From Owenia fusiformis (lineage: Eukaryota; Annelida; Polychaeta; Sabellida; Oweniidae), in contig CAIIXF020000007.1 in the NCBI GenBank assembly GCA_903813345.2, forward strand, positions 20,135,564-20,199,563: DNA of 64,000 bases. The letters are read 5' to 3'. The notes beneath the pieces were generated by a model. The model searched no databases. It was not told the DNA's origin and saw only the letters and a list, made by a program, of their open reading frames with translations. Below, piece by piece: positions 1 through 10,700 of this stretch (within the stretch, counting starts at the first letter, position 1; each line of letters starts with the position of its first letter). Position numbers and translations under genes: made by a program.

Positions 1-28
1 TAAGAGGAACGAGAGAAACAATACTTAC

Positions 29-58
29 GGTCATAGTGGAATCTTCATTAGCCGCCAT
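29..58 (-). CDS. First coding exon of a gene running off the left edge
   Basis: On the minus strand an ATG in a good context (AAAATGGCG) opens ten codons, MAANEDSTMT, that end exactly at a strong donor, GTAAGTATTG (rest of the intron lies outside the window). The upstream side (59-130) is locally GC-rich with several CpGs (CTCCGGAGCG type words), as expected of a 5' UTR or promoter. The product cannot be identified from ten residues. The reading rests only on the start context, the donor and the GC change, so a chance match is possible. Confidence 0.4.
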
Positions 59-640
59 TTTATTTCGCTCCGGAGCGTTTCCGCGTACACGAAACGCTCC
101 GTCGTGCATGTAGGAGCGTTTGGGTTATACACCATGTAGCCTGGGCCTCGTTTCTTATCTGACATGTCTTCTAGCATAACTAGGTTAGGCTAGGTCTAAC
201 CTCCATGATCATTTTGCCTTTGATGCGTTAATTTAATCGTTCCGCAGGTTTCGACAAGCGGTAATTAAACCCTGAAAACATGGTAATATTACACAAAGAA
301 TGTGATTCAAGCATGCATACATACCTTATGAATACATACACACCATCCCGTATCCCCCTTAGACCCTATTGATGCATAATTACAGAGGTTAAACTCAATA
401 ACGGCCCCAAGAAAATTCATAATAGTAAAGAACGCCGTTATTGAGTTTATTATGTATTGTGATTTGATGACCGAAAATCCAGTCTTAAAAATGATGACAT
501 TCTCATGTTCAAGAAACGCTGCGACCTGGCTAACACAGTAAACTGGAAACGCTCCGGTACTAGTCTAGAAATATATAGTTTAGGAATTAGCGGCTTGACT
601 TTCCTTTTCAGGAAGAGAAAGAAAAGATCTATTATAGACA
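59..640. other. Gene-free left flank
   Basis: Presumed 5' flank of the edge gene. The first 80 bases are CpG-rich with imperfect inverted GGAGCGTTT/AAACGCTCC words, which may be part of a promoter or a small hairpin element. I see no convincing coding sequence in the rest. Confidence 0.4.
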
Positions 641-745
641 GACGGATGGACTGACTGACTGACGGACTGACAGACTGACGGACAGACGGACGAACGGAGG
701 GCTTCACTATATCCCTAACGAACTTCGTTCGTTCGGATAATAACA
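640..745 (-). repeat. GACGG/GACTG simple repeat at end of a dispersed repeat
   Basis: An impure run of GACGGACAGACTGACT-like words (640-700) leads into CCCTAACGAACTTCGTTCG. Read on the minus strand this is CGAACGAAGTTCGTTAGG followed by GGATATAGTGAA and CCGTCCGTCTGTCC-type repeats. The same order of words recurs at 24897-24960 on the plus strand, so this is the end of an interspersed repeat family and not just a microsatellite. Confidence 0.6.
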
Positions 746-1714
746 TGTTCCTTCCTTCAATATTGCATGGAGCAGGAGTCCTCCTTCCAAACACAAGCTG
801 CGAAATGAAGAAAAATTTTAAGTCGTATCAAAACCAAGCTGGTTTATCCATTCTTAGCCTTAAGTGTTCCCCAGCTTATGAAGCCCTTGTCTGCGATATG
901 GGCTGGCGTCCAATTGAAAAGATTTTTCAAAAACGTCAAATTGACTACTTTTGGTATCTAAAGAATAAGAACTTACAAACTCTAGTATCAAAGGTTTTAT
1001 CTGCCCCTTGGAATCATATTCAATAAATAAAGAATCTAATTGGAAGTGTGTTTCTAACATAGCAAATATATTAGTGCACCATGGGCTTGATAATAAATTG
1101 AATGTTAATGCTGAAGAATGGTACTCATGCTTTCTCAATATTCCAATGAAATTACTACTAAGGAATTGTTTTCATCAATTTGCAACCGATCATCCCTATC
1201 CCTTTTTATCAATGTTAAGAGACATGTCTTTCAAGAAGCTTAAGAGTACCTAAAAAATCCATTCAACTTCCAAGGAGCAAGACACAAATTCTTAGCTAGG
1301 TCGGGTTGCTTTAAATTAGAATCAGACCTTAAAAGGATGAATAAAAGTGATGACTTATGTAAATTATGTCCCTCCAATTCTTTTGACTCTATGACCCATC
1401 GCCTGTTTCTTTGCCCCGTCCTCCATAATTAAAGAAACCTATTCATTAACAATTTAATCTCTTCATGTGACGTTGCCCTTGTAGGTGAATACTTATCAGC
1501 GAACCTTAATGATAAGCTACAATGGATTATTGGCGATTCACTTTACTTAGGCACATGGGGGCAGGACCAAATAAAAAAATTGAGAAATGTGTTTCCTATT
1601 TTTTAAAGGAAATGTATTTTTAATGATTTTAACCAGCTACTGTATGTATGTATTTTAGGCTCTTTGGATGCACTGTAAAAGCGTTCTATACTAATAAATA
1701 AAAAATTTAAAAAA
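745..1714 (+). mobile_element. Decayed 3' end of a non-LTR (LINE) retrotransposon
   Basis: Three overlapping plus-strand reading frames together give the C-terminal tail of a non-LTR reverse transcriptase, separated by frameshifts near 1020 and 1255. The first stretch (745-1026) holds SPAYEALVCDMGWRPIEKI, which resembles the conserved 'LGELGW-PLE' region after the RT domain. The last (about 1277-1430) ends with a zinc-knuckle-like CKLC-x9-H-x4-C followed by a stop. An A-rich tail with AATAAATAAAAAA closes the copy near 1690-1714. The 5' part is missing, as usual for truncated LINEs. The clade cannot be named from this piece. Confidence 0.7.
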
Positions 1715-2620
1715 TGCACGTACAGGAGACTATAATTTCTAGTTAATTCTGTCCCTGAGACAACTTATTCTTAATATTCTAGATGTACATGTCCAAGGTG
1801 ACCATATTTTCTGGTTGCCTCTGTCCCCGAGACAATTTATCCTTATTTTTCTACTTATATAGTTTTAATTTTATAATTTTTTACGTCTCACGCTAATAAG
1901 AATAAAAATTTCAAAGTACATATTACTAAAAACAAAACATTTAGTCCAGCCGGCATTCGGCTTATGAGAGACTGAAACATAGTTAAATACTTGTTATTTA
2001 AAGTTGTAAAATCTAAAATTAATCAATAAAAAACTTAGCTAATGTTCGTGTGAGGTTTTCTTTGTCATGAGACTAGATAGCTGATCAAAGTTAAGTATGT
2101 GTAAACTGGCTTTCATATCTTTATATGTCGGGAGATTATGTCGTCTACTTGCATTTGTCTAGAGACTATAGAAACTGGGCAGTATAGGCCCATTTGTACA
2201 GTAGTGTATACATTAAAAAAAATTATATTAGATTATGTGAGCATATTGTCATGCATAATTGCACTCGATTCACTGACTTGAATCATTACTAGAGATATAG
2301 CACAACGGGACTCATCAAGCCCGTTTGATTTTTTGTTTGTGAAAGAATAAATTCCCTTGGTTTTGGGTGACATAGCGATATTACATGAACGGTCTTGTAT
2401 GCCAATGAACTATTACTTATGCAGAGATTTCATTTATATACATATCCGTGGACATTTATAACCAGAAAATATGGTCCGGTGTGATTAGTTGGACATTTAT
2501 AACCAGTGAAAATATGGTTCGGTGTGACTAGTTAGAGACCATAATTTGGTATTTAAAGTCCGCCCTGGACACCCAGTTCTAGCAAACGGACTAAAATATC
2601 TAAGGAAATATAGTATATTT
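1715..2620. other. Repeat-rich intergenic stretch
   Basis: No gene seen. A 41-45 bp unit containing GGACATTTATAACCAG, AAATATGGT and CGGTGTGA is tandemly duplicated at about 2449-2540. A reverse-complement relative (ACCATATTTTCTGGTT) lies at about 1800-1817, and CTGTCCC(T/C)GAGACAA occurs twice at 1748-1850. The two sides could be ends of one decayed inverted-repeat element, but I could not define its borders. Confidence 0.45.
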
Positions 2621-2844
2621 AGTTATATTTATTTACATATTTAGTACGGTCTATATAAACATTGACACAGGTCCTGGTTTTCCTATGGCCAGACTCATAT
2701 GTGCATAAGAAAAAACTATCAAAACACTTTAACACACATTGTCTCTGTCTGCAGGTCTGCCAATGCCCCCAAAACGGGAAATCGATCCCGTTATGTAAGT
2801 AGTTTGTTGGCATCATTCGTTCATTGTCCAGCATATCAGGGGAT

Positions 2845-3537
2845 TCACAGCTTTGACGTCTTACCATTCGGTAATAAACTAGGAATATGTTTATTCATAA
2901 ATTCCAGGGGGAGGTCACTTAGGTCCCTGTACATAATATATGAATCTGTCCATCCTTTATTAGCAATATAACCAGTACGTGGTATCCTAGCAAGAATCTC
3001 TGAGCCTGTATCACTTTTAAGACCACCGGCAACATTCAACACTGACTTACTTGTTGCAAATGTGTCACCCATAGAACCTTCATAGCCCAACTCCTTGCAA
3101 AATAAAGCATGGAGAAGTAACAGCTTACTGAAATTCCCCTTTCCTCTGTACTGCTTGTCCACGAGCATTGGCCCCGCTCCTATGTTAGGAAATGCTGAAC
3201 GGACAAACCTACAGGGAATGACAGCCATCGATCCAACTAAATGTCCCTTCACCTTCATGCTAAATAAATGGCCCTTTCTAAGCTTGTACACAAAATGGTT
3301 GAACGTTGGATATTCATCTATCGCATAACCATCACCTTCATTTTGTGCTTTAACAAACATATCATAAATAGGTTCAATGTCTTCTTCAGTTGCATAGTCA
3401 ACCATAAGTTGAGCTCCGTTGTGAGTGATGCATTGGCGAGGTAGGTTGTCTATTTTCTTGGTGTGGTTGTTCAACGTGATCTGAGATATATCTGGATCTG
3501 GCACTATCACCTTAGAAACTCTATATTCGGCATTCAT
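2845..3537 (-). CDS. GNAT-type N-acetyltransferase, single coding exon
   Basis: The 230-residue protein has the outline of a GCN5-related acetyltransferase: an N-terminal helical part with GDGYAIDEYP (68-77), strands around HLVGSMAVIP (99-108), and the acetyl-CoA motif A, QYRGKGNFSKLL (129-140), which matches Q/R-x-x-G-x-G/A. GYEGSMGDTF (151-160) is a family signature shared with the neighbour at 3756-4484. The likely reaction is acetyl transfer from acetyl-CoA to an amine; the substrate cannot be told. The ATG sits directly after TTTTTTGTTCTAG, so an intron in the 5' UTR is likely. A minus-strand AATAAA lies at 2628-2633. No signal peptide or membrane segment is visible, so it is probably cytosolic or nuclear. 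Confidence 0.75.
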   Translation of the reverse strand: MNAEYRVSKVIVPDPDISQITLNNHTKKIDNLPRQCITHNGAQLMVDYATEEDIEPIYDMFVKAQNEGDGYAIDEYPTFNHFVYKLRKGHLFSMKVKGHLVGSMAVIPCRFVRSAFPNIGAGPMLVDKQYRGKGNFSKLLLLHALFCKELGYEGSMGDTFATSKSVLNVAGGLKSDTGSEILARIPRTGYIANKGWTDSYIMYRDLSDLPLEFMNKHIPSLLPNGKTSKL

Positions 3538-3755
3538 CTAGAACAAAAAATGTACTCTTCAATCTAGGGCTATTTTGAATGGTTGAGGCTAGGATAAAAT
3601 TATTTATCTCTTTCTGACACGTGGACATGAACTATCAAATCAGAGACAAAGCATTCTTGCATTTTTGTCATGAATTTCAATGAGAAAAATTCCTGAAATG
3701 GAAAATACTTCTGGTCGTGAACAGTAAAATTCACTGTTAGCATTCTATTACAGTT

Positions 3756-4484
3756 TCAATATGACCAGGCGGGACACAAATCACTTACTTTTTCATCAAT
3801 ATCCTTGAACAATTTTACAACAGCAAAGCTGTTCACCCAGCCTGAGTGCTTCAGCTTTGATATTTTAGGTAGTTCTCCGAGCAGCTTCCAATTGTGACGA
3901 TCTAAAATCGTGTGTAAGACCTTTTTATTGTTTACAAACGTCTCTCCTAGGAACCCTTCATAACCAAGAAGCCCTGCGTACTTCCAGAAAATCTCTGAAA
4001 TAATCTTATGATATAATCCATGTCGTTTCACAGAATCATGAAACACTGTGTTTCCTCCACAGTAAACAGGATTGACGCCTCTGCAGAAACGGCTGGGACA
4101 GGTATTGAAAAAAACAACCACCTTTTTCTCTGGCTGTTGGTATAGGACAAACGGCACAACCGAGTCGTGACTCATGTAGTTGATAAAAAATTCAAGGTTT
4201 GGGTAGTCGTCTACGCCATAGCCATCATCCCTATCAATCGTGGTCTGGAACAGATCATACGCCTCGACCAATTGGGAGTCTGTTGGGATATCAATTATGT
4301 AAACACCATTTGAAGTATGAAGCTTTTCAGGAAGATTAGGCAACAGTGGATAATACAATGTTTTCTTTCTCTCCATTGCTGTTTTGCTGTTTTGTTGGCT
4401 TGATGAATAATGTCGGCTTGTAAAGCACTGTGGGGACGCAACAAGTTGTTTTACGCTTTGCAGTCGGATAATCCCTCTAATCAT
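3756..4484 (-). CDS. GNAT-like protein with mitochondrial-type leader
   Basis: This 242-residue protein is a paralogue of the one at 2845-3537. It shares DDGYGVDDYPNLEFF (86-100), LLGYEGFLGETF (172-183) and SGWVNSF near the C-terminus. The first 37 residues (MIRGIIRLQSVKQLVASPQC then FTSRHYSSSQ) are basic, serine-rich and free of acidic residues, which suggests mitochondrial import; a second Met at 37 could start a leaderless form. The acetyl-CoA loop is degenerate: where the neighbour has QYRGKG this protein has SVKRHG, losing the Gln and the first Gly. Activity is therefore uncertain. TTTTATTTCAG just upstream of the ATG suggests a 5' UTR intron. The head-to-tail pair, about 220 bp apart, looks like a local duplication. 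Confidence 0.7.
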   Translation of the reverse strand: MIRGIIRLQSVKQLVASPQCFTSRHYSSSQQNSKTAMERKKTLYYPLLPNLPEKLHTSNGVYIIDIPTDSQLVEAYDLFQTTIDRDDGYGVDDYPNLEFFINYMSHDSVVPFVLYQQPEKKVVVFFNTCPSRFCRGVNPVYCGGNTVFHDSVKRHGLYHKIISEIFWKYAGLLGYEGFLGETFVNNKKVLHTILDRHNWKLLGELPKISKLKHSGWVNSFAVVKLFKDIDEKVSDLCPAWSY

Positions 4485-4499
4485 AACTAAACTGAAATA

Positions 4500-7400
4500 A
4501 AATAATATTGAAATGGAATTCTGATTGGAAATCGCAATCCTTAGATTCTTTAAAGGAACTTACACAGTGGATATCAGTTAAGCACTTTTCCTCATTTATG
4601 AAGAAGCGATTGGCATTTTGAAGTTTATACCATTCCAAAAATCCCTCCCAAACAGTTATCTATTGACCAATGGTTCCCAAAGCTCCATTAAATATTAGCA
4701 TTATTCTCTGAATAATATTTTAGGCCTACTCAGAATTCCAGGACTTGACGCCAACTCTACAATTGGAATTATATATGGGAATGCATCAGTTGAAAAGTTC
4801 CCTTTGAATTTGTAAAGAATTTGACTTGACATCCCTAAATTGACAAATAAGCTTAGTTTAGTCTTATTTCAGGACCCTGGACCCCCCTATCTTCTGTTCA
4901 TCAACGGTGTTGGAGATGTGAATAATGGGGGTCCGGTTCTTTTCGGTAGCATCCATCATAATTTCAGAAACCCTAAACTCTTATCACTTAGGCCTACCAG
5001 GATTTTAATCACTACACTGTCATTGTGACTTATTCCGGCAAAACTATCAGATTGATTTATAGTCTATTGATTTACGTACGTTACCAAATGTCATAATTAA
5101 GAGTATCTAAACTGCAATTTAGATCACCCGAGAAGGGATCGAGAATTTAAACATGAACATTTGTAACTTGACTAGCCGGTGAACTTGAAATTGTGACGAA
5201 CGAAGGTGTGGTGAGCACGAAGAGACGCAATCCCCGGGACGTAATCATGTATGATTTTGGGTTTAACCATGGGCTTTCCCTCTTGAAAGCCCGTAGTTTA
5301 ACTGACGATATTTCCCATTCCCCCCAAAAATTCGTTATTTTTACGGTCATGGGAGCGTTCATTCTAGTATAAACGTTGCGCATTTTTAGTGTAGATTTAA
5401 AGTCCATTCAGAGATAATCTGCGCCAGGTTCGATTTCTGGTTCGGTTTCACGCATGCGTAAAATGATAATATACCAACCAAAAAGCGAACCTGGCGCGGA
5501 TTGCCCGAGGTTGTCTCTTAGCCTACTCAAACGACAGTTCTTGAATCGCTTGATTTGGGTCTGTCATCAGGCCTATCCAACATAGCAATACAAATATTAG
5601 CCTACCTTACTTATTACACGCGAATGTTTAGATCTACAAATCATTTGCAGACTCTGAAGCAGAGACATGTCTGTCTGAATGAAATTTGAGCCACCTGAAG
5701 ATTTCGATTGTCTACCTTTCTGATTTTGACAGACAGATGCACGTGTGTAACCCTTGTAGAACGAATATTACTTAATACTCACCGAAGAATGAATATCAGG
5801 TCATGGTTAGGGTTTACGGCCTTTATCTACCTGGGAAGTTTGGTATCAAAGTTCAGCTTCAAGACAGGTTTCGAGATGCATGTAATATACGAACGGCATA
5901 TTTCTTCTGTGTCAATAAGACCACAAAACGTTTCTAATTCTTACACTGCATAGACTTGGGTTAACATGTGTAAACGCGTTCAGCCTTATAGCCTTATGTG
6001 CATAACTCCCGGTAGAACAGAACCTATGACTCTAAGACATGTCAAAGGATAGGGTACCGTAAGTTGGGAATTCCAACCGGATTATGATTCACCGTTACTA
6101 CCTTCCGACTTCGGGGAACCATAAGGCCAAAACATTGAATCGAAGACACGTCAGAGAAAACTAAAAGATAAGGATTCACTGACTCATTAGACTGTTTTCA
6201 CAGGTTATATGGACAATTGGACATATCCAGCATAGTGAGAAAGGGACTGTCTTTGGTAAGGCCTACTAGATACTGTATATATTATTCTTTGAGCCTATGA
6301 TCCTACTACAAAACGATCTGGCCAATATCTGTGACAGAGGGGGGAATTTATTTTGAAAATTAAATGCCCATTTTTGATAATTTGGCCTAAAATTAAAAAA
6401 TAAAGCCCAAAAGGCCAAGTAATGCCCCAAAGGCCTACTACTGATTGCCTCTGAATGAGAATTGGCTAGAGTCTCGACTACCCTACACAGTTTACACAAT
6501 ATTTAGGCCCCGAAATAGAGGATCCGCCAGTGAGTCCCGGGCCAAGCTTGCATTTAGATATCGAATTATCCTGTCTGACTTAAAAGCTTTCCGAGTATTC
6601 AGCTCTAAGGATTTGAAGCTTGCATTTGAAAATTGAGAGATGGACCCAGGATGAACCAAGTAAAATAGAATCTGTCTTAAGGTTGTAGGCTAGCGGATAC
6701 ATTTTCAGCACACAACAGACCTTTTCAATAAACCCTGCCACCTTTTGGTATATCATAGAAGAAATTATTGGCTAGATTAATGATGTAATTGGTTGTACTT
6801 TTTCAGAGTTTAGTCCTATTTTGTTTCGGGACAGATTACTTCCTATGACCTTATCAATCTAGCCATTAGTCTATTCAAGCTATTTTGATATAAAAAAGTG
6901 GCACAGAATATTGGAAAGGTTTATGATTGATTAAAGAAATGGAATGGTACCAGTAATAATATCCGATCGGTTAAAAACACAAGGCACACGTGACTTAAGA
7001 TTTTTTAACTGCATTCTGGTCGCCCAAAAGTTATTTTTCATTTGAATTGCTCATCCAATTTTGACCAAATCACATCTTTAAGTAAAAAACACTCAATATC
7101 ACTTCACCATTCCCTTGCTTGCACCAAACCCTGATGAAAGGTAAATCTTAGACCTGCCTTGCCATTATAGGTCTATGATTCAAAATGATGTTTACATTTT
7201 GGTCTCACCACTCTCAGTCACGTCATCTATGTCAATGTCCCGCAACACATAAAATTCACATTGTTGTCACTCAACTTTCCATGATTTTGCCATTTTGCCT
7301 CTTAAACCTGCCTTGGCATTATAGGTCTTATATATGACCAAATGAAATGGTGCGAACGAAACGAAATAGTACAATGTCTTGATTTTTATTATGGAATCAC

Positions 7401-7790
7401 CTCGAAAATCTTCTGATGCAACCAAACGTTTCCAAGATTACCATTAAGGCATTTCACGGTAATGAAACTTAAGTCAATGATGCATTGTAATGTTGTATCG
7501 ATAAATGGCATGTCCTTAGACACTCTAAGTCCAGTAGTAGACTACAGGAGTAGCCTAATTACAGGTACTAAACTAAGACTTATAACTCAGGGGATAAAGA
7601 TGGTTGAAAAATCTTGAGTCTCATATTTCAAACTGAGGGGATATTGAGGGTTTCCTCTCATTATAACTGGTTGTGGTTCGGGTTTCTTTTCCTACTGAAG
7701 TTCCCCTTTCTTCGTCATTGATGATTCCTATTCCTATTTTTATTTATTTAAACAGTGCTCAGCTTGATATTTGTAGGAAAGTCCTGAAAG
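4500..7790. other. Intergenic region between GNAT pair and helicase gene
   Basis: No gene recognised. It contains one palindromic element (5409-5517) and a pair of short direct repeats, AGACCTGCCTTGCCATTATA-like, at about 7151 and 7303. It should include promoters for the minus-strand GNAT gene and the plus-strand helicase gene. TATTTGTAG at about 7766-7774, just before the helicase start, may be the acceptor of a 5' UTR intron. Confidence 0.5.
5409..5517. repeat. Palindromic (hairpin) element
   Basis: The left arm has GCGCCAGGTTCG and the right arm CGAACCTGGCGC, flanked by matching GAGATAATC / GGTTGTCTC ends. Arms of roughly 40 bp with a short AT-rich centre suggest a small foldback MITE. 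No target-site duplication could be fixed. Confidence 0.5.
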
Positions 7791-7799
7791 AAATACAAG

Positions 7800-10700
7800 A
7801 TGGCAGAACCAGTGATCTTCCAAAAGTTTTTGCTAAGGCTGAGTAAAGAATTCAGTCCTGAAAATATCCAAGAAATTAAATTCTTATTACTCCCCGATGA
7901 GCATGAAGACGAGCCATCGACTGGAGTCGAACTGTTAAGGCGACTGCAAAAACATGGGAAGTTGAGTGAAAACAATGTGGAAGGATTCATTAGTTTGTTA
8001 CGGGATATTGACAGAGATGACCTAGCTGAGAAAGTGAAAGAGTATAAAGGTAAATTACGTCATTATGCAACGTAGACTATACACTCCCCTCCATAAGTTT
8101 GGCAACATTACAAACTTTCAATAAATATTCAAGGGTAAAGAGGCTTTAACACGTAGTCCAATGGGGGAGCTAAGGTTGCCAAACTTATGGAGGAGAGTGT
8201 ACGTATGTATTCAGCTTTATCAAGATAGTACGCTCATGTAGGGTGACCTTTTTGGCTTTATTTTATAAAATAACTAGATATTCCAGATACTTTTTTTTAT
8301 TTGTTTGTAATCATGTTAGGATCGGATACTGCCTTAGATTAGATTTAAAATATAGGATTTATACAAACGACAAAGCTTTGAGGCGAAAGGTGTAATCCAT
8401 ACTACACAAATCCATATGTGGCGAAATAATACTGCCTTTTATTTATTTTCAGTCGATTTATTTTCTGTTCTTATTCTATGACATTAAAATACTAGTATCT
8501 TAATTGTTCTGTATTGAATCTCCACGATATCAATGCATATAATGTTTGTTTCTATCACATTTTAGTGAAAAACATTAACCAAGGACCAATTGGAGTTGGT
8601 GCTTCTGTCGCAAATGTCAATGTAGCAATGTCGCAATTTAGCAATGCAACAAGGCAACAAGTCTCCACACCAATGGCTGTCGAACACGATGAAGGTGTCC
8701 ATAATACTACGCTGGAAAATGCAACAGAAAACACATATAACACATATGCCAGTGAGAACCTTTCAACTGGCTTTGTTCTTGAGAGTGATTCACAGTCAAC
8801 TAACGAGAATGTTACTGTGGCAGCATATGATGGTAATATTATGGACGAACCAAAATCATCTTATTTCGATGAGAATCAAGTAAAAGACCTCAGTATATCT
8901 ACTATTGGGAGTAATGCTGAAATCTTGTATCTTCAAGGACCAATGGACCAAAGTATCACAGCTGCAACTTCTCTGGCGAACGTTGAAGCCTTTGGATCCG
9001 ATTACCACAATGATCAGGTGCGAGAGTCAAGTAGCTCGATCGTATCAAGTAATGCTGAAATTCCAGCAGTATATGATGGTGCGTTAATGGACGAACCAGA
9101 ATCATCCGAACCACCCCTTAGCACCCCAATGGACATTGAGCAAGAATCACGTGTCCTCAACAATGCTGAAGTTGAACTTCACAACTATCAAAAGTGGCTT
9201 GCTTCGCCTAGTTTAAAGAAATCAAACACAATCATTTGTTGTCCAACAGGAAGTGGGAAAACACTGACTGCAGCACATATATGTTATGAACTGCGAAAAG
9301 AGGCAATGATTTTGAATAAGGAAAAGGCATTTAAGACAGTTTTCATTGTACCCACAAGGAATTTGAAACAACAGCAAATGGACAATTTTGATATGATGCC
9401 ATTCGAACCGAACACTCTTGAAGTACTTGATGATATGGCGGACGTTTTAGATGTCATTAAAGCTCGAGACATTGTCTTTATGACCGCTAAAGTGCTGGTC
9501 AATGCACTCGAATATACAAGACTTGAAATAACTGATTTGGACTTGATCATCATGGATGAATGTCATCACACAGACAAGGGTCACCCCTACAACGAATTGA
9601 TGCAAAACTTCTACTTGGTTGAGAAGGCGAGACAAGTCGATCAACGAGGATCTTTACCACAGATTCTAGGCCTGACTGCAACACTTGGAGTTGGTAAAGG
9701 TGCACGCCCAATTGAGCACTGCATCAAGATGTGTGCGAATTTGGATTGCCTAACGGTTACTCATCTCACTAAAGAGGAGCACCTGACAGAATTAAAGCTC
9801 CACAGACCCCCATTGAAAGCGGACGAGATAAGAGCTGTTCCATCAAGATCCTCTCGTGATCCATTTCTTCTGTTACTACACGACTTAATGGACCATATTT
9901 GCGAGAAATATGGGCTTTCATGTGAGCATGCAGAGGGTTCACAAGGATATGAAACTTGGACTGTTGAAACCAGGAACAATGCAGAAAGTGCACAGAACTG
10001 GGAACGTGCAGCTGCAGCGTCGTTTTTAAAGATGTACACCAACGCTATTGAGTGTACGTATAATCTCCGTAGACGAGATGGATTGCGTCTAATCAAGAAT
10101 AAGTTAATTGAATTGTGTCCAAAAGGTCAAACAGAACAGCCATGGGAGGTTGAACTACAGCGTAGCTTGGACGAGAAGATGGACTTGCTGATAGAATTAT
10201 GTGATGATAAAAGAGATGAAAACCCAATGGGGACGGACTTGGCGAACTTGCTAATCAAGCTTATCGGTAATCCAGATGCGAAAGGTTCGTATATACGTTT
10301 CTTTGAATATACTTTTACTTTGAATTGGTTATATTATTTATTGTGATCTTAAACATGTAGGACGCAATTTCAGGTCTCATACTGACACGGACAAAATATT
10401 CAACACAAGCTTTACTAGAGTTCATTAATGAGTCGGCCATTCCCAATGTGCGGGTGGGAAGGATTATTGGACAAGGCCAGGGAAGCAGTCAAGACTCCCA
10501 GACTGATAAACGTCAATTGAAAGTCTTGGAAGACTTTAGAAACGGCAGGTTTTTAAATACAAAGCAAATTAACAAGTCTTTATTCGTCCTTCTTATGGAC
10601 GAGATGATATTAAAGGTTAAAAACTCAATTATCAATGACATTAATGTTTTTAGATTTTTTCATTTAGGTACTATAAATGTGCTTGTTGGCACTGATGTTG

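Noticed and set aside
450-794. Minus-strand frame with SVRPSVRQSVSPSVSQS
   Set aside because: Translation of a GACGG/GACTG simple repeat at the end of a dispersed repeat.
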